This document shows, one piece after another, positions 20,683 through 30,154 of a stretch of DNA of 64,000 nucleotides. A program made the translations under genes and the position numbers. The first letter of the stretch is position 1. The number at the start of each line of letters is the position of its first letter. The notes under the pieces were generated by a model. That model did no database searches. It was not told where the DNA came from and was given only the letters and a program-made list of their open reading frames with translations. This stretch comes from Acidobacteriaceae bacterium KBS 89. Its GTDB lineage: Bacteria; Acidobacteriota; Terriglobia; Terriglobales; Acidobacteriaceae. The stretch covers positions 682,001-746,000 of the forward strand of contig KB906755.1 in the NCBI GenBank assembly GCA_000381605.1, given 5' to 3'.

Positions 20683-21357
20683 TTACGCGAAAAGCATTTG
20701 GCGCTTCAATGCATACCCTATAAGTTCGGCAGTTGTCTTGATGTTGAGCGTCTCCATCATCTTGTACTTGTGGAATGCGACCGTTCCCGGTTTCACATCG
20801 ATATGATCGGCAACTTGCTTCATCGACATCCCTCCAGCTAGCAGGTGCAAGATTTCACTCTGTCTCTGCGTTATGTCTCTTTGAAAGGTTTGTCTGCCGT
20901 TATGAAGAAACGTCACCGTATCCCTGGCAAAGAGGGGGGATAAGTACGACTCTCCCCTGCTGGCCTTTCGAATAGCAATGACCAATTTTTCGCCTGCTGC
21001 TTGCATCGGCACACAAGCTGACGCTCCCCTACGAAACGCTTCAGCCGTAACATCTGCTCTCGGATCCTTGGTTAGGAAGACTAGTTTAGCCGCGGGTATT
21101 TGGCGCTTAATCTGCTCGCATGAATCGAGCCCATTCAGAGGGGGCAGACTAGCATCCAGGATGACGATATCGGGATTCAGAGCGGAGGCGGCATCCATCA
21201 GATCGCTTCCGTTTGTGACGATACCGACTATTGCAAACTCCGGCTCAAGCATGCTTTTGCATGCGTCAGCGAGAAGTCGATGATCATCGGCGATCAGGAT
21301 TCGGGCTACCGGTCGTTGTTCTCTCACGATAGGTCTCCTAGATTTGAAGGACGGCAT
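20683..21357 (-). CDS. NarL/FixJ-type response regulator
   Basis: 224 residues. The receiver domain (about 18-135) has the acidic pair IADDH, the phospho-acceptor Asp in DIVILDASLPPLNGLD, and the conserved Lys in LVFLTKD. A LuxR-type helix-turn-helix (about 158-222: ITQRQSEILHLLAGGMSMKQ, VADHIDVKPGTVAFHKYKMM) follows. It is an orphan, with no histidine kinase gene beside it. The first 15 residues (MPSFKSRRPIVREQR) are atypical, and a GTG at VREQR is a possible later start. A near-perfect CRP box lies 40 bases upstream of the start. The nearest neighbour on the other side is a broken TolC-type gene, so the target is unknown. Confidence 0.88.
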   Translation of the reverse strand: MPSFKSRRPIVREQRPVARILIADDHRLLADACKSMLEPEFAIVGIVTNGSDLMDAASALNPDIVILDASLPPLNGLDSCEQIKRQIPAAKLVFLTKDPRADVTAEAFRRGASACVPMQAAGEKLVIAIRKASRGESYLSPLFARDTVTFLHNGRQTFQRDITQRQSEILHLLAGGMSMKQVADHIDVKPGTVAFHKYKMMETLNIKTTAELIGYALKRQMLFA

Positions 21358-21396
21358 TGGCTGCTAACGATGATTGCATTCGAATCAATATTGCTC

Positions 21397-21412
21397 TGTG
21401 ATCTACGTCACA
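21397..21412. promoter_or_regulatory. CRP-type binding site
   Basis: TGTGATCTACGTCACA is exactly the TGTGA-N6-TCACA palindrome bound by CRP/Vfr-type proteins. It lies between the divergent response regulator (start 21357) and the TolC-type pseudogene (start near 21647). Its position, centred 47 bases upstream of the regulator's start codon, favours control of that gene. A second 5-bp inverted repeat (TGATT-N7-AATCA) lies just beside it, at about 21371-21387. Confidence 0.65.
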
Positions 21413-21646
21413 ACACCTACACACCCAAAACAATGGATCTTCCGAGATTTAGCGGCTTGACAACACTTTTCTTGGGTTTTCGAGGGGAATGTTCTGTAAT
21501 TTTTATTACATTTCGGATATGGGTGAGCTTTTGGATCCGGAGCGGTAAGGCAAGGCGAGTCGCTTTGCAACTTCCGAGTTGCCCGCGTTCTATGCTGAGT
21601 GGCGGGACCGAACAGTGTCCTGCCGAAGTGGCCAAGGGGGATCGAA

Positions 21647-23127
21647 TGATGGACCAGGTTTTTTCGCACTCATCGTTTCGCAAATTTGCCATGGTTGGAT
21701 GATGTTACAGGCGGTATCCTCCCGCACCGTTGCGCAGCAGGTTTCCGCGTTGCCCGACGCCCCCATGCCGCCTCGTGTGCTTACTGCACAGGCCCAGACT
21801 CCGCCTCCCGTGTTGGCACCGCCACAGTCCCGGTTCCCGTGTTGAATCCCTCAGCGCGAGCAATCACCATTGAAGAAGCGCTCAACCTGGCAACCCGCAA
21901 CAACCCCACACTGCAGGCCAACCAAACGCTGATTCTGCAGAATAAAGCGCAAGAGGTTGCCGCCAACGTGCGTCCCAATCCAGTCCTCTCGTGGGATGCG
22001 CAGTTTCTTCCGCTGTTCTCCCCGAGCCTTTTCACCGACTCGAACTACTGGGGGAACGACGTGCAGTACGACGTTGGCGTCGGTTACCTCTTCGAACGCG
22101 GGAAAAAGCGCCAACACCGGCTTGATGCTGCCAAAACCGCGACCGCAGTGACCGAGGCGCAAGTCTCGGATGCGCAGCGCACGGTTCTCGCTAACACCGC
22201 GCAACTGTTCATTGCAGCATTGCTGGCAAAGTCGAACCTGGTGTTCGCAGAGAGTCTATTCGACAGCTACAAGAAGATAGTTGACCTCAGCGATGAGCGC
22301 CATAAAGCCGGGTCGATGAGCAGCAGCGACTTACTCAGGATCCAGTTGCAGTCGCTGCAGTTCGAGAACGACGTCAACGATGCGCAACTGTCCCGAGCGG
22401 TGGCGCAGGCTTCGTTGCGTCAATTCCTTGGCTTTGATTCGGTACCGCCCGACTACGAAGTGGCGGGCAACCCGGCTTATGAGCCGGTAACCGCCCACCT
22501 GGAAGACTTGCAAACTCGCGCCCTCGCCAACCGCCCTGACCTGCAGGTGGCGAGGCGTGGCGTGACTGCGTCCCAAAGCCAGGTCGGCTGGCCAAAGCGA
22601 ACGGGAAGGTCGATCTGAACGTGACATTCAGCTATACCCATCTTCTCCAGAGCAACTTGGGCGACTTATACTTCAACATTCCGCTGCCGGTCTTCTACAA
22701 AAACCAGGGGGAGATTGCACGCACGCAATACGCCGCGAGCCAGGCGCAGTTCCAGCAGAAGGCGGCTGAACAGCAGGTCCTTACCGATGTGCAGATTGCT
22801 TACGAGCAGCTGCGGAGGAGCGAGCAAGTGGTTCGGTTGTACGACAAGGGCTACCTGGACAAAGCCACGCAATCGCTCGAGATCACGAAATCCTCCTACG
22901 AACATGGGGCGGCTTCACTGCTTGACTTCCTCGACGGCGAGCGCAGCTATCGCTCGACGGAGCTGAGCTACCGTCAGGCGCTGGCGACCTACATGACAAC
23001 TCTCGAACAATTGCGCCAGGCCGTGGGTACCAGAGAACTGCAGTCAACACTGTTCGAATGCCAGTTGGAAAATGCCTGCCGCGACTGGGGCGCCTGCCAC
23101 GAAAGAAGAATGCTGCAGTCAAAATGA
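21647..23127 (+). pseudogene. CzcC/TolC-type outer membrane efflux protein, multiply frameshifted
   Basis: Pieces in three frames join into one outer-membrane factor. A ribosome site (AAGGGGG) precedes MMDQVFSHSSFRKFAMVG (stop at 21701). A second frame has a mature N-terminus (AQQVSALPDAPMPPRVLTAQ). From about 21842 the main frame carries the OEP domain (ITIEEALNLATRNNPTLQAN, FERGKKRQHRLDAAKTATAV, RPDLQVARRGVTASQSQ). At about 22583 it shifts again to LAKANGKVDLNVTFSYTH and, from 22621, FNIPLPVFYKNQGEIARTQY and AASLLDFLDGERSYRSTELS, ending at 23127. At least three frame changes make this a real pseudogene rather than one sequencing slip. Family members form the outer-membrane channel of RND metal or drug pumps, but no CzcA/CzcB partner is present. 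Confidence 0.85.
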
Positions 23128-23205
23128 TCGGCGACGAAAGCCCGCGAGAGCTGCCCGCGTGATGAACCTTCCTACCATGGCTCTCATGATTCCACCTACT
23201 GTGGT

Positions 23206-23980
23206 TCAGTCCATCGCTTTCCGGGCATCAATCAGAACCTGATCGTAGGAATCAATCTTGATAAGCCCCCCTCGCGGGTACTCAAGATCAAGAATGACGT
23301 AAACGGAAATCGCCATGATGAGGGCAAAGCCAATAGTGTGTATCCAGCTGCGTGATTTGCTGCGCGACATCCCGTATCCAGCCAGCAAGGCGCAAGCAAA
23401 GGCCAACACCATGAGTACACCGAAGATCGCGCCGGGAGCGTGAGTTCTGGTTGGCCACGATGCGAAGGCTTCCCAGCTCAAACAGCCGCACCAATGCTGG
23501 AAACAATGGCGCGTTGGATTCCAGTGAACTGGCGCTCCTAGCCGCAAGCGCCTCAGTCCATATCTGTTTGCGGAGCTCCTCGGAGCGCAACAACTCCGGG
23601 CTGGAATTGTCGATGTCGGGGAGCTTGCGGTAGATGATGATACGCAAATCGACATACGGCTGCAGTCCCTCGCGCACACTCCGCCGGGATTCGGGAACCA
23701 GCAGGTCAGCGTACATGTATGCCGCCACTGCGGCGTTAGCTTCGTCCGCGATCAGGCTGCGCCGTGTATTAAAGCGATCGGCGGCGCCCGAAAAAGTGAA
23801 AGCAATCAGCAGCCCGAGCAGACCAAAGACGGCGCCCTCCACCGCGCCGAACCCCGCTCCGGCTTCTTCCTGGTCGTGTTTGCCACGCGTCCCGAGCCGC
23901 CTGCCCACTTCGAGCAGCAGCAACATACCGATACTGAGGCAGCCGACAAAAGTTGCGGAAAATAGTATGTGGTGACTCAT
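23206..23980 (-). pseudogene. DUF4239-type membrane protein, frameshifted
   Basis: The first frame (23980 to about 23440) begins MSHHILFSATFVGCLSIGML and has the bestrophin-like DUF4239 pattern: FGAVEGAVFGLLGLLIAFTF, FNTRRSLIADEANAAVAAYM. After RIVANQN it breaks at about 23441-23447. The alternate frame continues HAPGAIFGVLMVLAFACALL and IMAISVYVILDLEYPRGGLI to ARKAMD, stop at 23206. Reconstructed length is about 257 residues with four membrane helices. There is one indel only, so a sequencing error is possible. Function of the family is unknown. Confidence 0.82.
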
Positions 23981-23998
23981 CAGACTGTTCTCTCTGGG

Positions 23999-24391
23999 TT
24001 ACTGCCTATTCGGCCGTTGGGCGTACATCAAGCCAAGCATGCTCCGTTCGTTCCACCACGCTCGTACGAGAAGGAGAGACAGACCTGCGTGCACGGCTAC
24101 GGCTGGCCACAACAGAATCTCCATCCCACCGTTTACCCCGACGTAAGCGAGATACAGCATTGCGAGCGTGCTATAGATCGACATCCCGTAGAACGCGCGA
24201 ACCAGGTTGCCGTCCGGCCAGCATGCCACGACCAACCCGATCAGGGCCATGCCCGCGAACCGACTGATCCATACACCTGGGCCGGCGACTTCCACTCCGA
24301 ACAATAGCCGGACCACGATGGGGGGATACACGAGCAAAATCAGGCCCGTCAATCCTTCACTTATCGCCGCGAATACGAGGAGCTTTTTCAT
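23999..24391 (-). CDS. small four-helix membrane protein, unknown function
   Basis: 130 residues, nearly all membrane: four helices at about 5-32 (LVFAAISEGLTGLILLVYPP), 42-60, 68-87 and 95-112. The Pro and Gly pattern resembles small uncharacterised integral membrane proteins of soil bacteria. AGGAGGGTCCTATG gives a strong ribosome site. It starts nine bases after the stop of the sulfatase-like fragment at 24401, so they are likely cotranscribed. I do not recognise a function. Confidence 0.6.
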   Translation of the reverse strand: MKKLLVFAAISEGLTGLILLVYPPIVVRLLFGVEVAGPGVWISRFAGMALIGLVVACWPDGNLVRAFYGMSIYSTLAMLYLAYVGVNGGMEILLWPAVAVHAGLSLLLVRAWWNERSMLGLMYAQRPNRQ

Positions 24392-24400
24392 AGGACCCTC

Positions 24401-24949
24401 CTAGTCTCTTGCGCGTGCGACAGCGGCGGTGATAGCCGGAAGCTGCTTACGCTCTTCCGTCGTCAACTGCTCCGGTTCCAAACTAAAGGTCAGTTTGTTG
24501 ATCGTGCCGGTGAACTTGAACGGAACCTCGTAGCGATACCTCAGCAGCGCGACGCCAGAGCGCGTGTCCTGGCCGATGTCGAAGGATTCGTCCTCGGGCA
24601 AGGTGATCGGGATACCGTGTTCTATGGAATTCCTGGCCACTTCCTTGCCGTCCACGGAGAGCACGCCTTTCCCTCCCTTGCCCAAGCCTGGACCCTCGGA
24701 CTTAAAGTCGAAGACGATGGTGTGCTTGCCGGCACCCAACGCGGGCCCTTCCCAGATCGTTCGCTTGAGGTCGAGCAGGTTGTAAAGGAACACGGCCTTG
24801 CCTCTGCCCAGACCAATCAGGCCGGTACCAAACACCACAACCACCCCAAGCAAGCCCAGGATCGATACTCCATGACCTAACCGCCTCTTCCAGTTCGACC
24901 ATTTTCTGTATTGACCGAACCAGATAAGAAGGAGCCCTAGAACGAACAC
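24401..24949 (-). CDS. arylsulfatase C-terminal domain detached from its catalytic part
   Basis: 182 residues from a GTG start. Two hydrophobic segments (VFVLGLLLIWFGQYRKWSNW and SILGLLGVVVVFGTGLIGLG) precede a beta-sandwich domain that matches the C-terminal end of large arylsulfatases: FLYNLLDLKRTIWEGPALGA, HTIVFDFKSEGPGLGKGGKG, LSVDGKEVARNSIEHGIPIT, FKFTGTINKLTFSLEPEQLT. The catalytic CxPxR segment and the whole sulfatase fold are absent. It is therefore either a truncated gene remnant joined to new upstream sequence or a stand-alone membrane-tethered domain. The TGA directly upstream and the lack of a good ribosome site favour a remnant. Confidence 0.55.
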   Translation of the reverse strand: MFVLGLLLIWFGQYRKWSNWKRRLGHGVSILGLLGVVVVFGTGLIGLGRGKAVFLYNLLDLKRTIWEGPALGAGKHTIVFDFKSEGPGLGKGGKGVLSVDGKEVARNSIEHGIPITLPEDESFDIGQDTRSGVALLRYRYEVPFKFTGTINKLTFSLEPEQLTTEERKQLPAITAAVARARD

Positions 24950-24965
24950 CGCTAGACCAAGCCTT

Positions 24966-25346
24966 CTAAAGAACCTCTCGTGAGCTAGCGATCACCGCTT
25001 CGTTTCCTAACGTCTGCGCGACCGAAATCTCCGCGGGTCGCCCCCCGGGAGTGTTCGTAGTCGTAAGAGTCCCTGTGTACACCGACCCATTCTCCGTCTT
25101 CACAAGGAACAACTGCTTGCTTTCCAAGTGCGCCACTTGCGACCATTGAACCGAGCTGGTTCCCAATATGTAATTCATGCTCATGTAGAGCACACCCTCA
25201 TTAAGCCCCTTAATCTCGCCTGTGAGACGGTCGCCATTCTTCATAACAATTACGTCAGTGCTCTCTCGGGCAAACAGGGGCGTAGCCAATAGAAGCGCCC
25301 AAATCAGGGTGACCGGTCGTATGCTCATGACAGGTTTTGTCTTCAT
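24966..25346 (-). CDS. N-terminal part of a DUF481-type outer membrane protein, truncated
   Basis: 126 residues with a signal peptide (RPVTLIWALLLATPLFARES) and a small beta domain (VIVMKNGDRLTGEIKGLNEG, VQWSQVAHLESKQLFLVKTE, GSVYTGTLTTTNTPGGRP). In full-length proteins this precedes a DUF481 beta-barrel of about 200-250 residues. Here it ends at SSREVL and the next sequence is the unrelated sulfatase fragment, so the barrel is lost. GAGAGG seven bases before the ATG is a good ribosome site, and a secreted soluble stub could be made. It is probably a gene remnant. Confidence 0.55.
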   Translation of the reverse strand: MKTKPVMSIRPVTLIWALLLATPLFARESTDVIVMKNGDRLTGEIKGLNEGVLYMSMNYILGTSSVQWSQVAHLESKQLFLVKTENGSVYTGTLTTTNTPGGRPAEISVAQTLGNEAVIASSREVL

Positions 25347-25563
25347 AATGTTTACCTCTCCGACTACCTACGCTAACCGGGACATCAAAGCGGTTTCCTA
25401 AGCGAGCAGGAAGAAGCCCACCAAACCTTATGAGGCGGACTTGAGACAGCAACTCCTCGAACAAAGGAACTGGTTACTCGCGAAAAACGAGAAAGGTTAT
25501 TGCAGAAAGAGTAGCACTGACGGTAACCGCCGTTCCCCGGCATTGTTGACCAGCTTGTGGGTC

Positions 25564-25723
25564 ACACTACGCAACCAGTGGCTCTTCTACACCATTCTGT
25601 TTCGCGCAGCTTAGACGTTGCTCGAGATCGCTGCCGATCCTCGCAATCGGCGCACGCATCGGGGTGCTTGCTGTGCTGCACACCTGGTCGCAGAACCTGA
25701 GAGGTCATCCGCACTTGCACTGT
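25564..25723 (+). pseudogene. IS91-family transposase remnant
   Basis: The first frame reads TLRNQWLFYTILFRAA, stop, TLLEIAADP; after one frame change near 25640 it reads IGARIGVLAVLHTWSQNLRG and HPHLHC. These are contiguous, diagnostic segments of IS91/IS801-type Y1 transposases (the HPHLHC metal-binding motif). It has an internal stop and a frameshift, and no ends of the element are visible. Confidence 0.7.
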
Positions 25724-25826
25724 TCGCCCTCCTGAGACACTGGGCGTGATGCAGCCAGTCGGCAGCGCCTCCCAGACCGCTCCCCATCTCGTAAGCGGTG
25801 ACTGGCTGCAGCGACATTGGCATGGC

Positions 25827-26003
25827 CGCATCCTTGCCGGAGGCTTTGTCGGTAAATGTTTTGTCCAAGGCCAGCCCTTCGAGCTGGCGGACCGCGTTTT
25901 GATCCAGGGAGCTGACGCGCAGGTAGCCGACCCATTGGCCTATGGACGGCTTGCGCCTTCGAGCGGGCCGATGTGTCCGAACAGACTCTTTAACCTTCGT
26001 CAT
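25827..26003 (-). pseudogene. serine recombinase (resolvase) N-terminal remnant
   Basis: 59 residues: WVGYLRVSSLDQNAVRQLEG (with the nucleophilic Ser) then ALDKTFTDKASGKDA, the start of Tn3-type resolvases/Pin invertases. After GKDA the similarity ends and the frame continues as unrelated sequence to 25611. The catalytic Arg residues and the DNA-binding domain are missing. Confidence 0.75.
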
Positions 26004-26373
26004 TGCCTGTGCGATAACTCAGAAATCAACCCCATTTGCGACATTATTTCGCCAGGTGTCGGACGTAGGGTTGTGCTATCCCATCGCGACACCACAATAA
26101 GATCCCTCAACGGTAAGTATTATGCGGCAAGAGCCTTCGATTCCGGCGTGTAGCCAGGCAATGTTCTTCAGCACGAATGAAACCATGAGGAGACGTCGCG
26201 TTAAGGTTTCGCACCATTGCATTTTCTGAGGGAAATCCATGTTTCGTCTCTGGTTCTCTTGTTTGATTTTCTGCGTAGCTTCCCGTTGCTCTCCGCTCGT
26301 GGCACAAGAGGCCGCAGTGCATGATCCCGCAGACCTCAAGGTGGAACTACGTTCGGAGAATGGCTCCACGGAG
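26004..26373. other. no gene recognised
   Basis: 370 bases between the resolvase remnant and the 3' end of the ABC permease. The long plus-strand frame entering here from 26239 is antisense of the permease and is not a gene. The stretch is probably debris of the same mobile element. Confidence 0.4.
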
Positions 26374-27489
26374 TCACGGCCCGCGCTGGTTGACGAACTG
26401 GCGTGCGGCGAGGAGGATAGTGGCGCATCCCATGAGCGTGAGTACCAGAGCGTTGGGCCACAGGTCTGTGAAGCCAGCGCCACGCAGGATGACACCGCGG
26501 AGGATCTGGATGTAGTAGGTTGCGGGGATAAAACGGCTGACGCCGCGAAAGAATGGCGGCATGGTGTCGATGAGAAAGATGTAGCCGGAGAGAAAGACCG
26601 AAGGCAGGACAGTGCCCATGGAGAGTTGAAATGCCTCCGCCTGAGTGCGCGCTTTGGTGGAGATGAAGAGGCCGACTCCGAGTACGGTGAGCAGGAAGGG
26701 CAGCGACATTCCGAGCAGGGCGAAGACGTTGCCGTGGATGGGCACCTGAAAGACGATTCGCATGATGGTGAGGATGAGGCAGAGTTCCCCGAAGCCCAGG
26801 ACACCGTAGGGAATCATCTTTCCGACCATAAGGCCAAGGGCGGCGACAGGAGTCATGGTGAGTTGCTCAAGGGTGCCCCGTTCGCGCTCGCGCACAAGGC
26901 TGAGGGCGATGAGCAGAATAATCATCATCTGCAGGAGAACAGCGATGAGACCGGGAACGAAGAAGTTTGCCGAGCGCGTCGCGGGGTTGTAGAGGACGGA
27001 GGGTCGGACTTCGATCGGTAGCTGCGAGGAGCCAAGGATTCGGTTGAGAGACTGCTCGAGGGCGACTCCGGTGGATGCGTTGACGGCTTGTCCGGCTACG
27101 GAAGAGTCGGAGCCGTCAATGAGGACGAGGACGGTTGCGGTGGCGCCACTCTGGAGTCGGCGGCCGTAGTCGTAGGGAATCTTGATGGCCACGCGGGCTG
27201 TGCCAGCGCGCATCGCTGCGTACATTGCGGGATTCGATTGAACGGTGAAGGCGAGGCGGAAGGTGTCGGATGCGGCGAAGCTTTCGAGTAGCTGCCGGCT
27301 CTGTTGGGTGTGCGACTCGTCGAGGACGACGGTGGGAATTTGTCTGATGTTGGTGTCGACCGCGAAGCCGAAGAGAAATAACTGGATGAGCGGGATCAGG
27401 AGAGCGAAGAAGAGTGTGCCGCGATCGCGGATGATGTGAGTGAACTCCTTGCGGCAGACGGGCCAGAGACCGTAGAAGAGCGATTTCAT
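26374..27489 (-). CDS. ABC-2 type export permease (YbhS/YbhR-like)
   Basis: 371 residues, normal for ABC-2 permeases. One N-terminal membrane helix ([20 protein letters not shown]) is followed by a periplasmic domain of about 140 residues and five C-terminal helices. The ABC-2 signature segment is [20 protein letters not shown] then [16 protein letters not shown]. It is last in a four-gene operon with a TetR regulator, an HlyD-type adaptor and an ATPase, and overlaps the ATPase gene by four bases (ATGA-type). The set matches YbhG-YbhF-YbhS-type tripartite exporters of hydrophobic drugs or metabolites. Only one permease is present where E. coli has two; it may act as a homodimer. Confidence 0.88.
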   Translation of the reverse strand: MKSLFYGLWPVCRKEFTHIIRDRGTLFFALLIPLIQLFLFGFAVDTNIRQIPTVVLDESHTQQSRQLLESFAASDTFRLAFTVQSNPAMYAAMRAGTARVAIKIPYDYGRRLQSGATATVLVLIDGSDSSVAGQAVNASTGVALEQSLNRILGSSQLPIEVRPSVLYNPATRSANFFVPGLIAVLLQMMIILLIALSLVRERERGTLEQLTMTPVAALGLMVGKMIPYGVLGFGELCLILTIMRIVFQVPIHGNVFALLGMSLPFLLTVLGVGLFISTKARTQAEAFQLSMGTVLPSVFLSGYIFLIDTMPPFFRGVSRFIPATYYIQILRGVILRGAGFTDLWPNALVLTLMGCATILLAARQFVNQRGP

Positions 27490-28415
27490 TTTGCGGCCTC
27501 CATGATCTGGTAAGTCAAGGTAACGAAAACGTCTTCGAGCGAGGGAACGATGGTTTGAACTTTTGCCTGAGGAAACTGCGCGCGAAGTGTATCGATATGG
27601 CGGGACTCGACGAGCGAGTGAATGGAACGGCCGAAGATCGTGGCTTCGCGGACGCCGGGCTGTTTGCGCAGTGCGGCCAGGACGGTGGAAGTGTCGGGGG
27701 TTTCAATTTCGATACGCGTGGTGCCCGCGGGATTGGCTTCGGGAAGATTCTGGAGCTCGCTGATGGTTCCGAGAGCGACGAGCTTTGACATGTAGATGTA
27801 GCCTACGCGGCCGCACCGTTCCGCCTCGTCCATGTAGTGCGTGGTGACGAAGAAGGTGACTCCCTGGGCCGATAAGAGGAAGAAGAGGTCCCAAAGCGAG
27901 CGTCGCGCGACGGGATCGATGCCGGCAGTCGGCTCGTCCAGGAAGACGACCTCTGGCGAGTGGATGATGGCGCAGCCCAGGGCCAAGCGTTGTTTCCACC
28001 CGCCGGAGAGGGCGCTGACTCGGCGGTGCAGATAGGGAGCGAGTCCGGTGAGCGCGACGACCTCCTGGATGCGCTGGTGCGCGCGCGAGGCGGTGAGGCC
28101 GTAGACCCCGGAGTAGAAGCCGAGATTCTCGGAGACGGTGAGGTCTTCATAGAGGCCGAACTTTTGCGACATGTAGCCAACATGGCGCTTGATGTCGGCG
28201 GCGTGTTTGTGGATGTCCATGCCGAGGATCGTGCCGGTGCCTTCAGTGGGGGTGATGAGTCCGCAAAGGGCCTTGATGATCGTGGTTTTGCCGGAGCCGT
28301 TGGGGCCGAGGAAGCCGAAGAGTTCGCCTTTGTTGATCTCAAAGGAAACGTCACTGACTGCGGTGAAGTCGCCGAAGCGAATGGTGAGGTGGTCGGCGGT
28401 GATGACGGGAGTCAT
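27486..28415 (-). CDS. ABC exporter ATP-binding protein (YbhF/CcmA-like)
   Basis: 309 residues with all nucleotide-binding motifs: Walker [10 protein letters not shown] (about 38-46), signature [12 protein letters not shown], Walker [13 protein letters not shown], and switch His in [15 protein letters not shown]. After the ATPase domain (about 1-235) a 70-residue C-terminal part, typical of DrrA/YbhF-type exporters, ends in [13 protein letters not shown]. It overlaps the HlyD gene by four bases and the permease by four bases, so translation is coupled. It powers export through the permease at 26374. Confidence 0.92.
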   Translation of the reverse strand: MTPVITADHLTIRFGDFTAVSDVSFEINKGELFGFLGPNGSGKTTIIKALCGLITPTEGTGTILGMDIHKHAADIKRHVGYMSQKFGLYEDLTVSENLGFYSGVYGLTASRAHQRIQEVVALTGLAPYLHRRVSALSGGWKQRLALGCAIIHSPEVVFLDEPTAGIDPVARRSLWDLFFLLSAQGVTFFVTTHYMDEAERCGRVGYIYMSKLVALGTISELQNLPEANPAGTTRIEIETPDTSTVLAALRKQPGVREATIFGRSIHSLVESRHIDTLRAQFPQAKVQTIVPSLEDVFVTLTYQIMEAAK

Positions 28416-29542
28416 TGCAGCCGTACCGTGGCAGACATGCCGGATTTAAGCGCGCCCTCGGGGTTGTCGACCTGAACCTTCACACCGAAGACCTGGTGCT
28501 GGCGGTCGTCTCGGGTCTGTACGTTGCGGGGAAGGAACTCAGCCTGGGAGGCGATCTCCTGGATGTGTCCGGTGAAGGCACGACCGCGGAAGGAGTCGAC
28601 TTCGACCTTTGCGGGTTGGCCGATGCGGACTGCGGCGAGGTCGGTCTCCGGAACGTAGACCTTGACCCAGAGCTGTGAGGACTCGAGCATGGTGACGACG
28701 ATCTTTCCTGGGCCGACAAGATCTCCTGTGCGCACGCTGACTGTCTGGACGAGTCCGTCGGCGGGGGCGAAGAGTTCCGCCTCTTTCAGCTGCACGTCGA
28801 GTTGGTTGACACGCGCCTGGGCCTCTTCCATTTTTGCGCGGCCCGCGTCGATATCCTCCTTGCGATAACCGCGCTGCATGAGGTCGGCGGCCGCTTGCGC
28901 CTGATGGTAGCGCTCCTGTGCGGCCTGAAGGTCTTCCTTGCGTGTGCCTGCTTGAAGGAGAGCGAGACGCTGGTGAAGAGATTCTGCCTTCTGGGCCGTC
29001 GAATCGCGTGCCGCTTTTGCGTCGTCGAACTGCTGGCGAGAGACGGTGTCGCCGCGCAGGAGCATATCCATTCGTTGGAAGTTGATTTGGGCGTTCGCGG
29101 CATCGGTTTTGGCCGCGGCGTAGTCCGCCTCAGCTTGCTTCAACTCCTGTGACCTGGGGCCGTTTTGCGCGGCATCGAGCATTGCACGCTGCATCTGCGC
29201 GTTGGCCTGTGCCTGCGCGATCTCTTCGGGGCGATTGCCACGCTGGAGGCGACGGTAATCGGCCTGGGCTTGTTCGAATTGCGCCTGTGCCTGTGCGCGC
29301 TGGGCCTTCACGTCATCGAACTCGAATTGGACTAACAAGGCCCCGGCTTTGACTGCCTGGCCCTCTTCGACGAGAACCTGAGTGACGCGGCCACCGATCT
29401 TTGAGCCGATCTGGATCTCGCGCGTTTCTATCGTGCCGGAGTAGACCAAGGCGTTTTTCGAGTTCGCGCAGGAGCGGATGAGCCATCCGGCGATTATGAG
29501 GATTGCGAGCGCGGCGATTGCGATAACGATCTTGCGTCTCAT
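28412..29542 (-). CDS. HlyD-family periplasmic adaptor
   Basis: 376 residues: an N-terminal membrane anchor ([20 protein letters not shown], with a following Cys), split biotinyl-lipoyl halves ([20 protein letters not shown] and [20 protein letters not shown]), and a long alpha-helical coiled-coil hairpin between them (about 75-235, Ala/Gln-rich: [20 protein letters not shown]). A beta-barrel follows ([20 protein letters not shown]). It links the inner-membrane exporter to an outer-membrane channel. No TolC gene is in the operon; the only one nearby, at 21647, is broken. It overlaps both neighbours by four bases. Confidence 0.9.
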   Translation of the reverse strand: MRRKIVIAIAALAILIIAGWLIRSCANSKNALVYSGTIETREIQIGSKIGGRVTQVLVEEGQAVKAGALLVQFEFDDVKAQRAQAQAQFEQAQADYRRLQRGNRPEEIAQAQANAQMQRAMLDAAQNGPRSQELKQAEADYAAAKTDAANAQINFQRMDMLLRGDTVSRQQFDDAKAARDSTAQKAESLHQRLALLQAGTRKEDLQAAQERYHQAQAAADLMQRGYRKEDIDAGRAKMEEAQARVNQLDVQLKEAELFAPADGLVQTVSVRTGDLVGPGKIVVTMLESSQLWVKVYVPETDLAAVRIGQPAKVEVDSFRGRAFTGHIQEIASQAEFLPRNVQTRDDRQHQVFGVKVQVDNPEGALKSGMSATVRLQ

Positions 29543-30138
29543 GCCATGCCCTCCAGCCCCAGCTTCAGGCGTGCGCGCATGTTGTTGATCAGCCAGGTGC
29601 CGGGTTCATCCTCACGGATGAGCCACTCCAGAGTGGTTGCCATGTAGATGGCGAAGAGCGTCTCGGCTATGAGTTGAGGGGCGGCGGCCTTGCGGCGTGG
29701 AATGCGCTTGATGGCGCCGCTGAGTATGTTGATTGCTTCCTGACGGGCGGCCATCATGGGGCCGTTGGTGACCTGCTGGAACCAGAGGCTGAGCAGCAGC
29801 CGTCGCGATTTGGCCGCGATGCGCGTGTTTTCGCCAGTTATTTCGAGAAAGAGTGCGATCACATCTTCGAATGTGAGCTTGTGACCGCAATCGCCGAATT
29901 GAGTGACGATTGACTTTAGTTTTTCAACGCGGGTGCTGGCGATTTCACGGAGGATCAATTCCTTTTGTGGGAAGTAGTTGAAGAAGGTCGCTCGCGAGAT
30001 CCCGACTGTGTCGCAGATCATCTCGACGGAGACCGCTTCGTATCCGTGAGTGGCAAAGAGTTCGAAGGCGACCCGCACGATCTCTGTTCGCGTGTGATGT
30101 TTCTGCTTTTCGCGCAACGAACGTATACTACGATCCAT
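29539..30138 (-). CDS. TetR-family repressor of the exporter operon
   Basis: 199 residues. The N-terminal helix-turn-helix (about 15-62) reads HTRTEIVRVAFELFATHGYE, VSVEMICDTVGISRATFFNY, FPQKELILREIAS. The C-terminal ligand-binding helices are variable, as usual. It is the first gene of the operon and overlaps hlyD by four bases, so it likely represses its own operon. An imperfect inverted repeat covers its start codon (30126-30154). The ligand is unknown, presumably a substrate of the pump. Confidence 0.88.
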   Translation of the reverse strand: MDRSIRSLREKQKHHTRTEIVRVAFELFATHGYEAVSVEMICDTVGISRATFFNYFPQKELILREIASTRVEKLKSIVTQFGDCGHKLTFEDVIALFLEITGENTRIAAKSRRLLLSLWFQQVTNGPMMAARQEAINILSGAIKRIPRRKAAAPQLIAETLFAIYMATTLEWLIREDEPGTWLINNMRARLKLGLEGMA

Positions 30139-30154
30139 AAATTGGACGATAGTA
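30126..30154. promoter_or_regulatory. candidate TetR operator
   Basis: TACTACGATCC (30126-30136) and GGACGATAGTA (30144-30154) form an inverted repeat with 8 of 11 positions matching around a 7-base centre. It overlaps the start codon of the tetR gene, so binding would block transcription of the exporter operon. Confidence 0.5.

Noticed and set aside
26239..27021. A 260-codon plus-strand frame rich in Asp/Glu/Gly
   Set aside because: It lies antisense inside the ABC permease gene; composition is the mirror of membrane-protein codons.
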